From Bifiguratus adelaidae (lineage: Eukaryota > Mucoromycota > Endogonomycetes > Endogonales), in contig MVBO01000119.1 of the NCBI GenBank assembly GCA_002261195.1, positions 1 to 45,541 of the forward strand: a DNA stretch of 45,541 bases, read 5' to 3'. This document shows positions 11,963 to 22,751 of the stretch, piece by piece. The position numbers and the translations under genes were made by a program. Position 1 is the first letter of the stretch; each line of letters opens with the position of its first letter. The notes beneath the pieces were generated by a model. It was not told where the DNA came from. It did no database searches and saw nothing but the letters and a program-made list of their open reading frames with translations.

Positions 11963-13693
11963 ATGTCTCAACGTCCAGCGCATTCCACAGCGCTGACAGA
12001 TCCTTATGCCCTTTCACTAGACGATACTTATCCTCGACAGCAAAAGGACAAGGACAAAAAGACATTGCGGGCTTGGTGGAGACGTGTTACCGCAGACAAG
12101 GACGGAAAGAACAAGGGTGTAGAAGGAGCGCAGGTACAGGACAAGAGCGTTAATGGAGGTGCAAGTGGACAAGGTGTTGGTCCAGTCACAGAAGCGCATG
12201 ATGGGGGACAACCGCACCGAGGTATGTATGGTCTGTTGAGTTGTGAAACGTTGTAAGACTCAATAGGTCTTTAGGCATATTTCATGTTCCTCTCGTGGAG
12301 TCTATTGCGTACGCCTCAGTGCCAATATCCTATGTAGACGATGAGACCGGTCAACAATGTTTTGGCGTCATACCGACCATCGTCGCAAAATGTGGCAGTT
12401 TTCTAAAAGACCAGGGCAAGTGTTTACATGGGTGCTGAGTGTTGCGCACAAAATCTAAGGGCGTGGTGAATAGGCACATTTACCGAAGGTGTCTTCAGAT
12501 TGTCCGGCTCAGCCAAGCGCATTGGACAGTTGCAACAAATTTTTGATACACCTCCACACTACGGTGCGAATCTGGACTGGCGAGGCTATTCCGTGCATGA
12601 TGCTGCCAACATCCTGCGACGCTATCTAAACTATCTTCCCGAACCTGTCATTACTCACTCATCCTACATGGAATTTCGGGCTGCCATGGGTAAGTGAACA
12701 TCGGGCTCATAATGTACGGTTAGACAAAGGTCAGATTCTCACGCAATATCCGTCTGGTCTATAGACCGTATACAGGATGATGATGCCCGTGTGGACGAAT
12801 TTCAACGTCTGATCCAATGCCTACCGCTGCCGCATCAATTTCTATTACTCTATCTGTTAGACTTGCTTGCCGTTTTCGCATCGCAATCGGACAACAACCG
12901 CATGGACTCCACTAACTTGGCGGCAGTGTTCACACCGGGGCTATTGTTCCATCCGACACATGAAATGAGTCCCGCGCAGTATCGCATATCGCAACGAGTA
13001 GTCGAATTCTTAATTGAATGGCAAGGATCATTCACAATGCCCAAGAAGAGTGCGACACTTCGTTTGGAGCAGAAATTTGCAATGATGGGAGTGTCATTGG
13101 ATACAGCAGATGCTGGCACATCCAAACCGCTTGCAGATACAACGGTCCAAGCGGTACCTGCGCCAGTAACGCCGCTGGTCGATGCATCCTTATTCCCAAC
13201 TGCTCCACCTCCATCGACTTCACCACTAGCGCAATCAACGCTAAGACAAGCTCGTCGTCATCAAACTTTGGATAGCGACACATACATGACTTCAGCCTCA
13301 GAGCGGCTTGACCGTCAGAATGGCAGCAATCAGCGCCCCGCGGTGGACGCCGTCTCATCCGCGCACCGACTGTCTGCACACTTTGGTAACGGATCCCGTT
13401 CCCCCTCGTCTATCTACATCCCGCAGCCGAACGACACGGCTCAATTTACCAAGTTTCCAACAACTAGCAAAGGAGCTGGTCTTTATCGTTCCAAGACAGC
13501 ACCGACACGTCGAGCAAGGTATGGCAATGACGACCCTGTACAAGTTGTGCATGTGGGGCGCAACAATAGTCAAGATCTGCGTGGAGGTCCGCCTGAAAAA
13601 TCAAAGAGTCATCGTCGTCGTCAACATGACTCTCGTCGGAAGGAGCGGTATCGAAAGAAAAGCCGAGACGATCAACAGCTGCAGACGACATAA
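11963..13693 (+). CDS. Rho GTPase-activating protein
   Basis: Accelerates GTP hydrolysis by Rho/Cdc42-type GTPases, so probably limits polarity and cell-wall signalling at the cortex. Exons 11963-12221, 12275-12415, 12474-12689, 12765-13693 (514 aa). The RhoGAP domain covers about residues 87-290: GIFHVPLVESIAYAS, IPTIVAKCGSFL, the arginine-finger segment EGVFRLSGSAKRI, and HDAANILRRYLNYLPEPVI, then NLAAVFTPGLL. The tail is Ser/Pro-rich and ends in a strongly basic Arg/Lys/His stretch, possibly for membrane or nucleic-acid contact. The second intron (12416-12473) needs a GC donor (GCAAGT): no GT donor keeps the frame. Start chosen at the first ATG followed by polar, intrinsically disordered sequence. 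Confidence 0.9.
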
Positions 13694-13740
13694 TGATTGA
13701 CATGTACATTCGTAACAACCTGTAAGTAGAATAATGTACA

Positions 13741-14295
13741 CTAATCTCCGCGACACCCTGCTGCATATTCTTTCAGTTGTCGTTCGAATCCACTATTGGG
13801 ATTGGTGGAGGGATGCGCCTTTTTCACCTTCGCCATCGCTTCCTCATACAATGCGCCCCGCGCAATAAGATAAGCCATCACAATCGTAGGCGCTCTCGAT
13901 TGTCCAGCGAAACAATGGACAAGTACACGCTCCGCACGCTCCATAAAGGCGATACACTGCATGAATACATCGTGGATCGGCGTGTCAGGCGCGTCAGGTA
14001 CATCAACGCGACAATAAACTGGCGGCGTCCAATCCACGGCCTCTAGTCCACGCTCTACCCGTCGTTGATTCTCTTGCGCAATTGCTTCTCTGGTCTCAAC
14101 GTTGTTACTACTCCCACACAAGTTCAGAATGTGCGTAAAGCTATACGGTGCAAGTAAGGGTAGTGAGGCAGCCGTCGAGGCGCTCGAGAGGTACACCTGA
14201 GGTGTAATGCGACTAGGTGGAGGTGGATCAGGCTCAAGTGCTGCGTCCAAGAGAAGACGACGCAACCGCTCCAAGGGCCGTTCAGGTCTCGGCAT
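13741..14295 (-). CDS. Dual-specificity protein phosphatase
   Basis: Cysteine-dependent phosphatase, intronless, 184 aa, essentially a single catalytic domain. The signature VHCFAGQSRAPTIVMAYL gives the P-loop HC-x5-R with nucleophile Cys128 and Arg134; the upstream VDVPDAPD segment should supply the general-acid Asp. The N-terminal part ITPQVYLSSASTAAS is the usual 'I...lylG....a' opening of the DSP fold. No MAPK-docking region is visible, so it is closer to the small atypical DSPs. Its stop is 47 nt from the stop of the convergent RhoGAP gene, and its start is 82 nt from the divergent proton channel start. Substrate unknown. Confidence 0.9.
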   Translation of the reverse strand: MPRPERPLERLRRLLLDAALEPDPPPPSRITPQVYLSSASTAASLPLLAPYSFTHILNLCGSSNNVETREAIAQENQRRVERGLEAVDWTPPVYCRVDVPDAPDTPIHDVFMQCIAFMERAERVLVHCFAGQSRAPTIVMAYLIARGALYEEAMAKVKKAHPSTNPNSGFERQLKEYAAGCRGD

Positions 14296-14377
14296 CCAAA
14301 CCCAAACCTGAAATCAAGGCGTTCCATATCTTGCGTACGTTCCACGGTCTCGTTAACCAGTGAACGTTAGAGTCCCC

Positions 14378-15238
14378 ATGACGACCTATGGGACAACCTT
14401 GTCGGATGACCAAGTTGCAGGTACAGATGCGCAAGTTCAAGTACAACAGGTTGAAGACCCTACCTCCACCACACCCCTCTACACACCGACCTTTTCTGGC
14501 AAAAGTTTACAAACGCTACAACCCTCCACGTCGCCTCTACCTCAACACAGCAAAGCGGAATGGCGACGTGCTCTGGGTGAACGGCTAGAATGCAAACAGA
14601 CGCATATCTTTATCTTGATTCTCGTCATTTTCGATGCGCTCTGTGTCCTTGTCGAAATCATTGTCTCGCTCTTTGAAGATTGCTCCACCACACAAAAGCC
14701 AGTGGAGTTTTGGGCCATAGATGTCTTAGAGATCTTGTCTCTGATTGTCAATGGTATCTTTATGCTCGAAGTAATCTTGTGTCTGGTTGCGTTTGGATGG
14801 CGGTACTATGCGCCGGGATGGCCGCATTGGGCCCTGCATTGCTTGGATGCTATTGGTGAGTTTTGTCATCGCATTGTGCACGTCAAGGCTCACTATGTGT
14901 TCTCCAGTGGTCACCACAACACTAGTATTGGAGCTGGCACTCAAGGGGAAGGACCGTGAAGTAGTTGGGTAAGTCAGGTATATGCGCGAACCAGGGGAGC
15001 GTCTAATGGTCGTATCAGATTATTGATCCTCTTCCGTCTCTGGCGTGTGATCAAGATCATGGAGACGGTGGCCATAGGTCTCACAGTCAACGAATATGAC
15101 CGCACAGAAACACTCAGTCGTCGCATTACGAGTCTTATAGAGCAACTAGATAACGAAAGGGCACTCACGCGAGAACTGGAAGCTCGAATCCAAAAGTTGG
15201 AGCACGAAAACCTCATGCTGCAAGGTAGCATCGTTTGA
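14378..15238 (+). CDS. Voltage-gated proton channel (Hv1-like)
   Basis: Four-helix voltage-sensor protein conducting protons outward across the plasma membrane. Exons 14378-14855, 14908-14968, 15019-15238 (252 aa). After a polar N-terminus of ~75 residues come S1 (about 76-99, with Asp86 in VIFDALCVLVE at the selectivity-filter position), S2 (about 112-140), S3 (about 152-170, CLDAIVVTTTLVLEL) and S4 (LLILFRLWRVIKIME, charges Arg186, Arg189, Lys192). Residues about 206-247 form a coiled coil with heptad leucines, the dimerisation element of Hv1. There is no pore domain, which separates it from ion channels proper. The third S4 charge is Lys rather than the Arg of animal Hv1 RxWRxxR. Known in several fungi; physiological role here is inferred (pH or redox balance). 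Confidence 0.88.
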
Positions 15239-15327
15239 TGATGCTTACGACCTCCATTCGTCTTTCATCTGTACATGTATATTGTATGGGATTTTTTGGT
15301 TTCTATACCTCTCGTCAATAGGGTGAT

Positions 15328-15894
15328 CTAATAACCCCCACGAAGAGCTAGGACAAGATGCAATACAGATCCACCTTCAATATTGTAGTCATTGGCCGTT
15401 TTCTCATCGGACCTGCGCATAAACTCGATGAACGCCTGCCTCGTTGGAGTATACCCAACTCACATTTGCTTCCCACCGAAAATCAAACGTTGTTGGGGTG
15501 GTGGTATACCTTCCTTCTCCTCCACGCGTTCCTTGATCCGAGTGATCTTGTCATTCGGTTCGATATCTATCTCAATCTATCGAATATGTGAGCATATCAT
15601 ACTTCGCATTGGTATGCAGTCATACCTCTTTGCCAGTGAGTGTCTGCAAGCCAGGTGAATGAGTAAACGTTAGAAGAGTGGTTTTTAAGAGTGGGGTAGG
15701 TCGGCAATGAGAGGCATGCAACAGCTCAACGACGCGAGTCAAGCATGACTGGGTCAGCAAGCGCTTTCTGGAGCGCTTCTTGCCGTCGTGGTTGGACAAG
15801 TCACACTCCTAGTCAGCATCTCCTCGCGACCGCACTCGCCAACTAATTGTCTCTTTAGCCTCCGCCATGCACTCACCTTGACCTTAATAAGCAT
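15328..15894 (-). CDS. RUB1: NEDD8/Rub1 ubiquitin-like modifier precursor
   Basis: Ubiquitin-like protein conjugated to cullins, switching on SCF-type ligases. Exons on the minus strand are tiny: 15877-15894 (18 nt), 15626-15643 (18 nt), 15464-15576, 15328-15412; 77 aa in total. The spliced product begins [20 protein letters not shown], continues [20 protein letters not shown] and ends [11 protein letters not shown]. Ala72 (LALRGG) rather than Arg72 separates NEDD8 from ubiquitin. One residue, Tyr, follows the diglycine and must be removed by a C-terminal hydrolase (YUH1/DEN1 type). The first intron (15645-15876 region, 233 nt) is several times longer than the others in the window. It converges on the proton channel, with 89 nt between the stops. 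Confidence 0.95.
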
Positions 15895-16149
15895 GGTATC
15901 AATCCAAGAACGAAGGAAGAGACGGTAAGCACGAGAACAGAAGGAAGAACGTTGCGTCCAATTAGACTACGTCATCAAATCCAGCTGCGTTGGGAAAGAA
16001 TGTGGGGATCCAAAAGAGGATGATATCTCACTCCGTTGTCGAGCTAATGCAGCAAATCCATCCATGAAAGCTCATCGTTTACATTCAATCAACCTGGATC
16101 GCGTTCACAATCAACAACAATGGCAAGTCTAGAATCATATGCATTTGGA
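15895..16149. other. Short intergenic region upstream of RUB1
   Basis: About 250 nt between the RUB1 start and the stop of the SH3 gene on the same strand. It must hold the RUB1 promoter and the SH3-gene 3' UTR. No further coding sequence was seen. Confidence 0.4.
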
Positions 16150-17245
16150 TCAGTACTTGATACCGCCGTACATAGAGCTAACACGTTTTGATCTTCGATC
16201 TCCTCCAGTGTTCATGGGGGTCAAAGCAGTGGCATCAGTGCCGGGAGCACCGCCAGCGGTGGCCGGTGAGATTTCTTCAATGCAATGCTTGGGGAAGACG
16301 CCACGAAGACCATTGCCAGCAGAATCATTGGTGCCAAGGCACCATCCATCGTCGTACTCAATGAATACGGTAACCTTGTCTCCCGGATGCACGACAAGCT
16401 CGTCCGAGAGGGTAGGGGTGTAGGTGGAGGTACATGTGTAGGTACCAATGGGTTGCAGATTGTCCATTTCAGGAGAGTACACCTCAGAGTAGGGTTGCTC
16501 GGTCTTTTGATCCATTGCACCAGCACCAGCACCCAGACCAGCAGCACCAGCGGCCAAAGCGTTCGAGTTTGGAGAGCCCATTTGGCTATGGTAAGAAGGA
16601 GCTGGGGGAGAAGAACCGTAAGGTGGCGATTGTACAGAGGGTGGAAATGCATTGGCAGACGAATTCTGACCTACTCCCATTGTAGTGAAGGGATCCTTTG
16701 ATTTAAATTCATACGCCGATTCTTTCTCAGCTGCTCTTGAACGTCTCTTTTTCACAAAGAATACGAGACCGATGATAGCGACAACTGCGATGGCAGCAAC
16801 GATACCACCAATGGCTCCACCAGATAAGCCTCCCGATGACGGGGAAGCTGGTGCAGAGGCAGAGGCGGAGGGAGCAGCCGAACTAGCAATACTTGAAACA
16901 GCGCTCAACGCTGTTGAATGCTTGGTTGTGACTACTGACGACGTCACAGCCTTACTGGAGGAGTGTGATGTTGTTGCGGGTACGGCAGTCGTCGTCGCTG
17001 CTGTGACACTGTCAACACCTGCGTGGCAATACATGCACCTTACCTTTGGAGGTGGTAGTTTTCGGCGTCGTTGTAGGCTTGGCCGCTGTCGTTTTGACCG
17101 TTGTCTTTGCTGCTGTGGTACTCGCGTGGGAGACTGCTGTATCTTTTGTCGTCGTCGTCACTGCACGCTTCACCACCGGGGCTGGAGCAGCTTGCGCAAG
17201 GGAGATGAGCACTGGAAGTGCAAGGTAAGGTGTGAGAGTGTCCAT
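16150..17245 (-). CDS. Secretory-pathway single-pass membrane protein with cytosolic SH3 domain
   Basis: Probable plasma-membrane adaptor. Exons 17044-17245 and 16150-17000 (350 aa), joined by a 43-nt intron with a TTGAC branch site. The order is: signal peptide (MDTLTPYLALPVLISLAQA), a Thr/Ser/Ala-rich extracellular stretch suited to O-mannosylation, a transmembrane helix at about residue 120 (GGIVAAIAVVAIIGLVFFV) followed by stop-transfer KKRRSR, a disordered Pro/Ser/Tyr segment, and a C-terminal SH3 domain (DELVVHPGDKVTVFIEYDDG, then WCLGTND and GLRGVFPKHCIEEI, with the usual WxxG and GxFPxxY-like positions). This layout recalls osmosensor or cell-fusion adaptors (Sho1/Fus1-like ideas), but it has one membrane span and is not a Sho1 orthologue. 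Partner unknown. Confidence 0.85.
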
Positions 17246-18156
17246 AGCTATGGAAAGGGAGAGTAAGCGAAGGGAAAGAGTGGGAGGTGGATAGGCAGTA
17301 CGCTATCGCCCTATCAACAAACAAAGGAGTGGGAGTCGAAAAGAGAAGGGAATGAAAGGAACTCTCTCAAGCGTGCCAAAAGGCCTGTGCAACAATTCTA
17401 TCCGTAGTGGTTTCTATATTTGGATATGATTTGATTAATGTGCAACATTTCGATATGGGATCATTGATGGATAGAAGGACGATGGCGGGCGCCGTCATTT
17501 TTGGAGCGTATGGACACAAGAATGAGGAAGGAGGAGTAAAGATGTCTGAAATTGCACGCACGCGCGCGCAATGTCTCGGGTTACATATAATTTTGAACTA
17601 CCAAGGTTTCTTACATGTCATGTATCATGTGCGGTATGAATACGCGGAATGTTACACGCAGAGTTACGTTTCAGCTCGTGTGGTGCGGATTGATCCATGC
17701 CGATTGTCGCGCATACGTTTTGACTTGAGTATTCCATGCCGAGCAGGGAGAGCGAGGTACAGAGGGGCTGACCTGTAAAAGTAACAATTGGGGTGGCTCG
17801 CGACACAAACATCGGAGACGTTGCTCTTACATGTCTTGTATTACTTACTTCATCACTTTCAGTGAGCAAGAAGGAGGGTTCCATGCCACACGGCAAGTTG
17901 GCTCAGGATATGCGAGGGTTTCAAAACTGTAGCACAAGATTTGTACCTTGTGTTCATCCATGACCGTGTACTCGGGGTAGCTCCCAGAGAGCATGACTTG
18001 GGCTCAACCTTGAGCCGTCGTAAACGATGCAGTGGCATTGGGTGCGAGTATTCATCGCTCTAGCCATTCTTTTTCTCTGGTAAATTGGAGTGTATGCGTT
18101 GCATTATATAGTAGGACTGAGACGGGGTTGCTTTATTCTGTGGGTTAAGGAGTGTC
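17246..18156. other. Gene-free interval between the SH3 and GDSL genes
   Basis: No confident gene, although the minus strand has an intron-like pair: donor GTAAGT near 17853 and a pyrimidine-rich acceptor TTTTACAG near 17774. The flanking frames give no recognisable protein. A CG/CA-rich run (17555-17570) is present. Both flanking genes are transcribed away from the interval, so it should contain two promoters. Confidence 0.4.
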
Positions 18157-19050
18157 ATGTGGGCATGTTTGCGAGCGCGAACGGCTGTTGCCGACGATTA
18201 CAAACCTTACAATAATTTTATCCTCTTTGGTGACTCTATTACACAGGTTTGCGGTCTCTTCACCTGTCATGAGCTTTGGGTTCATTCTCCTTGTTATATA
18301 GTTTGGCTTTGACGGTTCACTTCACGGGTGGGCTTCGCAACTGTCACAGGTAAAAATGCAGCGCTTGCATAGGCTTCCTCAAGGAAACAATGTCTTGACC
18401 TCGCAATGTTAGCGCTATGTCCGCAAACTGGATATATTGAACCGCGGATTTTCAGGATATACCACCCGAGACGCTGTGCGCCTCCTACCCCGCATCCTCC
18501 CACCTCCCGCACCTCACAGCCCCCAAACGCATCTCCTGTTTCTCTTTTTTGGTGCCAATGATGCCACACTCCCCGGTGACCGACAACATATTCCGCTTGA
18601 CGAATATCAACGCAATTTGCGTCAACTTGTCGCAACGGTTCAATCTCGATCGAGCGTTACCGTACCTGTCCTCATCACCCCACCACCCCTTGCAACTCAA
18701 CAATGGAAAGACCATAACCGTGGCCATCAAAATCGAACCTTTGACCACACCCGTCAATATGCAGAAGCAGCCCGAGATGTTGCCGTGAACTTGGACCTTG
18801 CCTACATTGACCTCTGGTCTTTGATCATGGACAAGGTTGATCCGGTTGGAGAAAAGGGACCCGGTTTGGAGGATTTTCTACAAGATGGCTTACACTTGTC
18901 TGCTTTAGGACAGCAGGTGAGTGCAGCGTGATCTTCATCTCACGAATACGCTAACGAAAAAATGAGGCTTTGTATTTAGGTGTGGTGGATTGTATAGAGG
19001 CGCGTTTTCCGCACTTGGCAGCCAAGCAATTGGCAGATGTGTTGACATGA
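18157..19050 (+). CDS. GDSL/SGNH esterase, isoamyl-acetate hydrolase-like
   Basis: SGNH-fold esterase resembling yeast isoamyl-acetate-hydrolysing esterase Iah1. Exons 18157-18246, 18302-18349, 18413-18916, 18967-19050 (241 aa). Catalytic blocks: block I NFILFGDSITQFG (Ser27), the Gly of NRGFSGYTTRDA, block III FFGANDAT (Asn95) and block V FLQDGLHLSALG (Asp and His). LPGDRQHIPLDEYQRNLRQLV is the typical IAH1 segment after GAND. No clear signal peptide, so probably cytosolic. The last join uses acceptor AATGAG; it restores GQQALYLGVVDCI at the family's usual position. The start is the only in-frame ATG before block I. Confidence 0.9.
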
Positions 19051-19229
19051 ATGTATATTAGGGTTGATTTACTAGGAGATCGCATTACCTTTTCGATGGT
19101 TACAGGGTATTGGAAGATTAGGCCACGAACAACAAAATAAACTACAGTTCAAAACGACGGCACAACGCATGAGGGTATCATTGGCGAGTCGAACAGAAAA
19201 AGGCAAGCGCAACGACAAGAATGGCATCT

Positions 19230-20996
19230 CTAGATCCTCTTAAAGTACGTCATGCGCTTCTCGGCACGTACCTTACCTCCTCGTCGTCGAAGGAGGTCTT
19301 TCATATCGCGGTCACAGTAAAAGGTATTCTCATAGTTATAATAGGTATCGACCAGCGGCATATGGCAAATCTAAAGGATGGATGTAAGCATTCGGAACAA
19401 TTGCACCCTAGAGTCCACTTACGCCGCAGGAAAAGCAAGATGGATGAAAGCGTCCATCATACGCGGTTTCGGCACAGTTGCCTTCGATGGGCTCATCGCA
19501 GCGAGTGCATAGTGACTTGTTCAATTTGTGATAATGGCGACGACAGTACGGTCGGCGATCAAGGACGTAGAATGTCGGCGTTTGAAAGGGCATACGGCAT
19601 GTCTAAAAGCCCACCGGAGATGAACACATGATTCGCCTACCTCAAAGGGGGTTGACTCACCTCGCAGCCGAAGCATTCACGGTGCCATTTGCCATCCAAA
19701 TCCTTGGAACTCACTGCTTCCATTTCCACTGGCTTTTGACATCCACGACATTGGGGAAAGTACAGGCGTTTATAATCTTCTTTACACAATGTCTTTGATT
19801 TGTGAAACACAGTGCTGGAAGCTGTCAAAGATCGACGGCTGAATGACGCAATGTCAGCATAACGGAGCATCGGCACCGATTGAGCGCTCAACTCACCAAA
19901 CGTCGCATTCATAGCTTTCCTCCTGATAGCGTCTACGCTCACCGGGTTGTCTGCGATCATCCCGAGGGCTCTTGGGGCTCTTGGAATCCATGTCAAGCAT
20001 GAGGTTAGCCAGTAAAGCGTCTAGACCACCAGACGGTGACGTTGGTGTGGGAGGCGTTCGTTGGGTATCAATAACAAGTCGCTCGCTGCGTTCATATCGG
20101 TCATTGCCGTAAGCAGGTGGCGTTGGGGGAGATGTGGATTTGATTGGATACGTAGGAAGCGGAGATCTGGAATTGTTAGTGCGAGTGGGCACATCGGCGT
20201 AACGTTCTCTGGAACGATCGGAGCCTTGCGGTCTAGATGGTTGGATAGATGAGGATGAATTAACGGACGAGGCCGATGATGATCCAGAGGATATGCTGTC
20301 TTGGTTCTGCTTGTGGTCGGAAGCGTAACCACGAGTATAGTCATCGATTATATTCCTTGACTTGGGTATCGGACGAGATGTTATGTAGTCAGAGGATGAA
20401 TAATCCTCGCGATAAGGGGAAGGTGGCTCCCGACGTGACGGCGAGTCTGCCAGACCTCCGTAAAGATCCTCTTCCAAGTCTTCTGGCTCTGCAGCCTTTA
20501 CTGTCTTACTCTCTGTAAGCTGCGAGTATTTCTCAAAGAAGGGTAGCTTTGGTTTGTTGTACGTCGGATTCCGAGGTGTAGTCGGTGCAGCGTGCTCATC
20601 CTCACCGTCCGGTGTCCTCGTTCTTGAAGCTGCTGATAAGCGTCTTAGTACTAGCCCTTTGAGTCTATGCAAACCACTTGCCTTGGACATTGGAGCGAGG
20701 TTCCCTGTATCTGTCCTGTTCTGTCCGTGCTAACCTTGCGTTACTACGTCAAACGACGAGACAATCTGCGCCAATCCCTTACCATATGCCTTGTCGTTGC
20801 CATAAAGTCGTTCATTGCTCTCCATATCCCCCTTCTTTGGATCCACCATCGACAGTGGCACCAGACCCATAGGCAACGGCGGTGCTTTGGAACACAAATG
20901 TTCACCGAGTCTGCGTATCTCGATATCTCTTCCACAGTCTGAACATTTCACCGTAGGCAATACCTGAGATATTCTCAGATGGGTATCTTGCGGCAT
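19230..20996 (-). CDS. Paxillin-like LIM domain protein
   Basis: Cytoskeletal/cortical scaffold of the fungal paxillin (Pxl1) type, acting with Rho signalling and the actin ring. Exons (minus): 20735-20996, 19897-20632, 19661-19838, 19423-19602, 19230-19370 (498 aa). The N-terminus holds a short zinc-finger-like motif LPTVKCSDCGRDIEIRRLGEHLC, followed by a long Ser/Pro/Tyr-rich linker with LDALLANLML, reminiscent of a paxillin LD motif. At the C-terminus lie a lone half-LIM (CDVC-x17-CKED, second zinc site only) and two complete LIM domains (CRGC...HRECFGC-E-TC...CRRH and CTRC...HPSCFSCGIC...CDRD). The acceptor of intron 1 (20632) is the least certain junction; another in-phase acceptor would add about ten residues. 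Confidence 0.85.
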
Positions 20997-22751
20997 GTTT
21001 AGAGATGACCAGCAAGGGCGGGAATGAGAAGAGATGAGGAAGTGGAAACGACCTGCAACTTATCCGTAAGCAGTGGAAAAGACTTGCCCAAAAAGGAAGG
21101 TCGCGCAAGGCGAAAAGGTACACGACCTAATTATATATTCGCATCCTGCGGATCACTGCCCTTTGTTGTCGTGGTTCATCTAAAAGGGGGGGCGGGATCA
21201 AGGAGATGGGTAGCGTGGGAGCACTGTTTGTAATCGGCCATACATAGTCATAGAAGGAAAACATTTTTTGAAAGAGCGCAATTTAGAGTTGAAGTTGGGT
21301 GTCACCATAAAGGGTCAAACGCGGTGCAAATGAGAATGTTTGGAACACCGGAAGGATGGATCACTTGATAGGGAAAGCGCTTAGCCTGAAACTGAGTTGA
21401 TCTGCATACCTAACAAGACGATTCGCACGCCTGGGCAGCTTGAAGCGGGTGGCATCAGTCGGCAACTGGCGTGCCCACAACCTGATCGGTGTACATATGA
21501 CTCTTTATGGTGGCACGCACAGGCACATCAGGGGGCCTCCTGACCAGCACCGTGCTACAATGTTTAGGTTCAAGCGCGTCTCATCGACAAAATCAAGTAT
21601 GGCTTCACATACCAAAAAATATGAACGAGCTCAGGTATTTATGTTTGGGATCGCCGTGGCCACATGTTGCCGGTAGTCTCCCAAGAACCACCATCTTGGA
21701 GGTAAGTGGCACCGTACCTGGTTATTGAGAATATTTCTCAATCACGGAACGCCGCAACGTCTCATTGCCATTTCTGGGTGGTGTGGCAAACCATCAAGCC
21801 ATGGCTGCCACGGCTGCCACGGCACGCGATCTTGGAGGCTCTTGGCCTTACCATGGTCAACCTCTTACCCTGATACGGCTTCATCTCAGGAGCCAAACCA
21901 TGGTAATAAAACGGCCGAAAAAATCAGGCTTTGAACTGGTCGAACCCGTCTTCTCGGCCAAGCCCAGCAGGTCGGAAATCGGGAATATCGAGTGGCGAGG
22001 ATCGGTGTGACACTTCAGCACGGACAAAAGTGAGGAAATGCCTGGGCCGGGCCGACGTGGTATCGGTGTGCCGGCAAAGCAACCTGTACGCCTCCTTGTA
22101 CCGGTGCACCAATCCTTATTTTTCGTCTTCTTCTTCCCTTCCCAACGTTTCATTGTGATTCTGCACTGTCATTTTGGACCTTGTGTTCCGTTATACAGCT
22201 CCCCTTGTTAGGCTTGGATCTGGATTTTTGCCGAAACCAGGTTTGCTCCAACGCCTGGCCGACTCATTTTCCCTCCCTTTCTTTTTCTCTCTCTCCTACA
22301 CTTCTCTCTTCCCTCATCAGCATCTCCTCGCTCTAGACCCGTTTCACAAACAAAACGCCTCACAGAATTTTCATTTGTGATGTGGACCAGATCGGGATTA
22401 TAACGACGACAATTTCCTCCCTTGTCGACTGACTGGTTGGTTCTCTTTTACGCCGTGGGTCAGTGTCGAGACGTACGTGAAAGAAAGGGTGAGTTGGCGC
22501 TTGGGTGTTATCTAGAGGTCTGACATGCCTATGATAGTAGCGTAGCATTGTGCTTCCGGATTTTTGGCGGCGAGCACTGTCGTGTACAGCTTCTACCTGG
22601 TGCCGTGAACATCGGTTGATATAGCCGAAGTCCCTCGTGCTGCTCTTCCCAGGCTATATCGACCTGGTCTGAAGCTTTCTTGCGCAGCAAGTACATATTC
22701 CTTTTCTTTTTCGGAGCATAGCATAAACAGTGTCATAGTCGTCAGCAGCCT
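20997..22751. other. Long intergenic region upstream of G-alpha 2
   Basis: About 1.75 kb without a recognisable gene. A TATATAAT-like string on the minus strand near 21130-21137 could serve the LIM gene. The short direct repeat GGCTGCCAC occurs twice in tandem near 21812-21830. A CT-rich tract (22240-22340) resembles a fungal 5' leader, so the G-alpha 2 mRNA may have a long 5' UTR that could itself contain introns. Confidence 0.45.

Noticed and set aside
17019-17043. A 25-nt intron joining the two halves of the SH3 membrane protein.
   Set aside because: Too short for a spliceosomal intron; the next acceptor gives 43 nt, keeps phase and includes a branch site.
17940-18070. Minus-strand frame with TGA between two protein-like stretches (TTAQG-TGA-AQVMLSGSYPEY).
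   Set aside because: No upstream start without further stops, no recognisable family and no SECIS identified; treated as non-coding.
21805-21835. Tandem GGCTGCCAC repeat as a satellite.
   Set aside because: Only two copies; insufficient for a repeat family.
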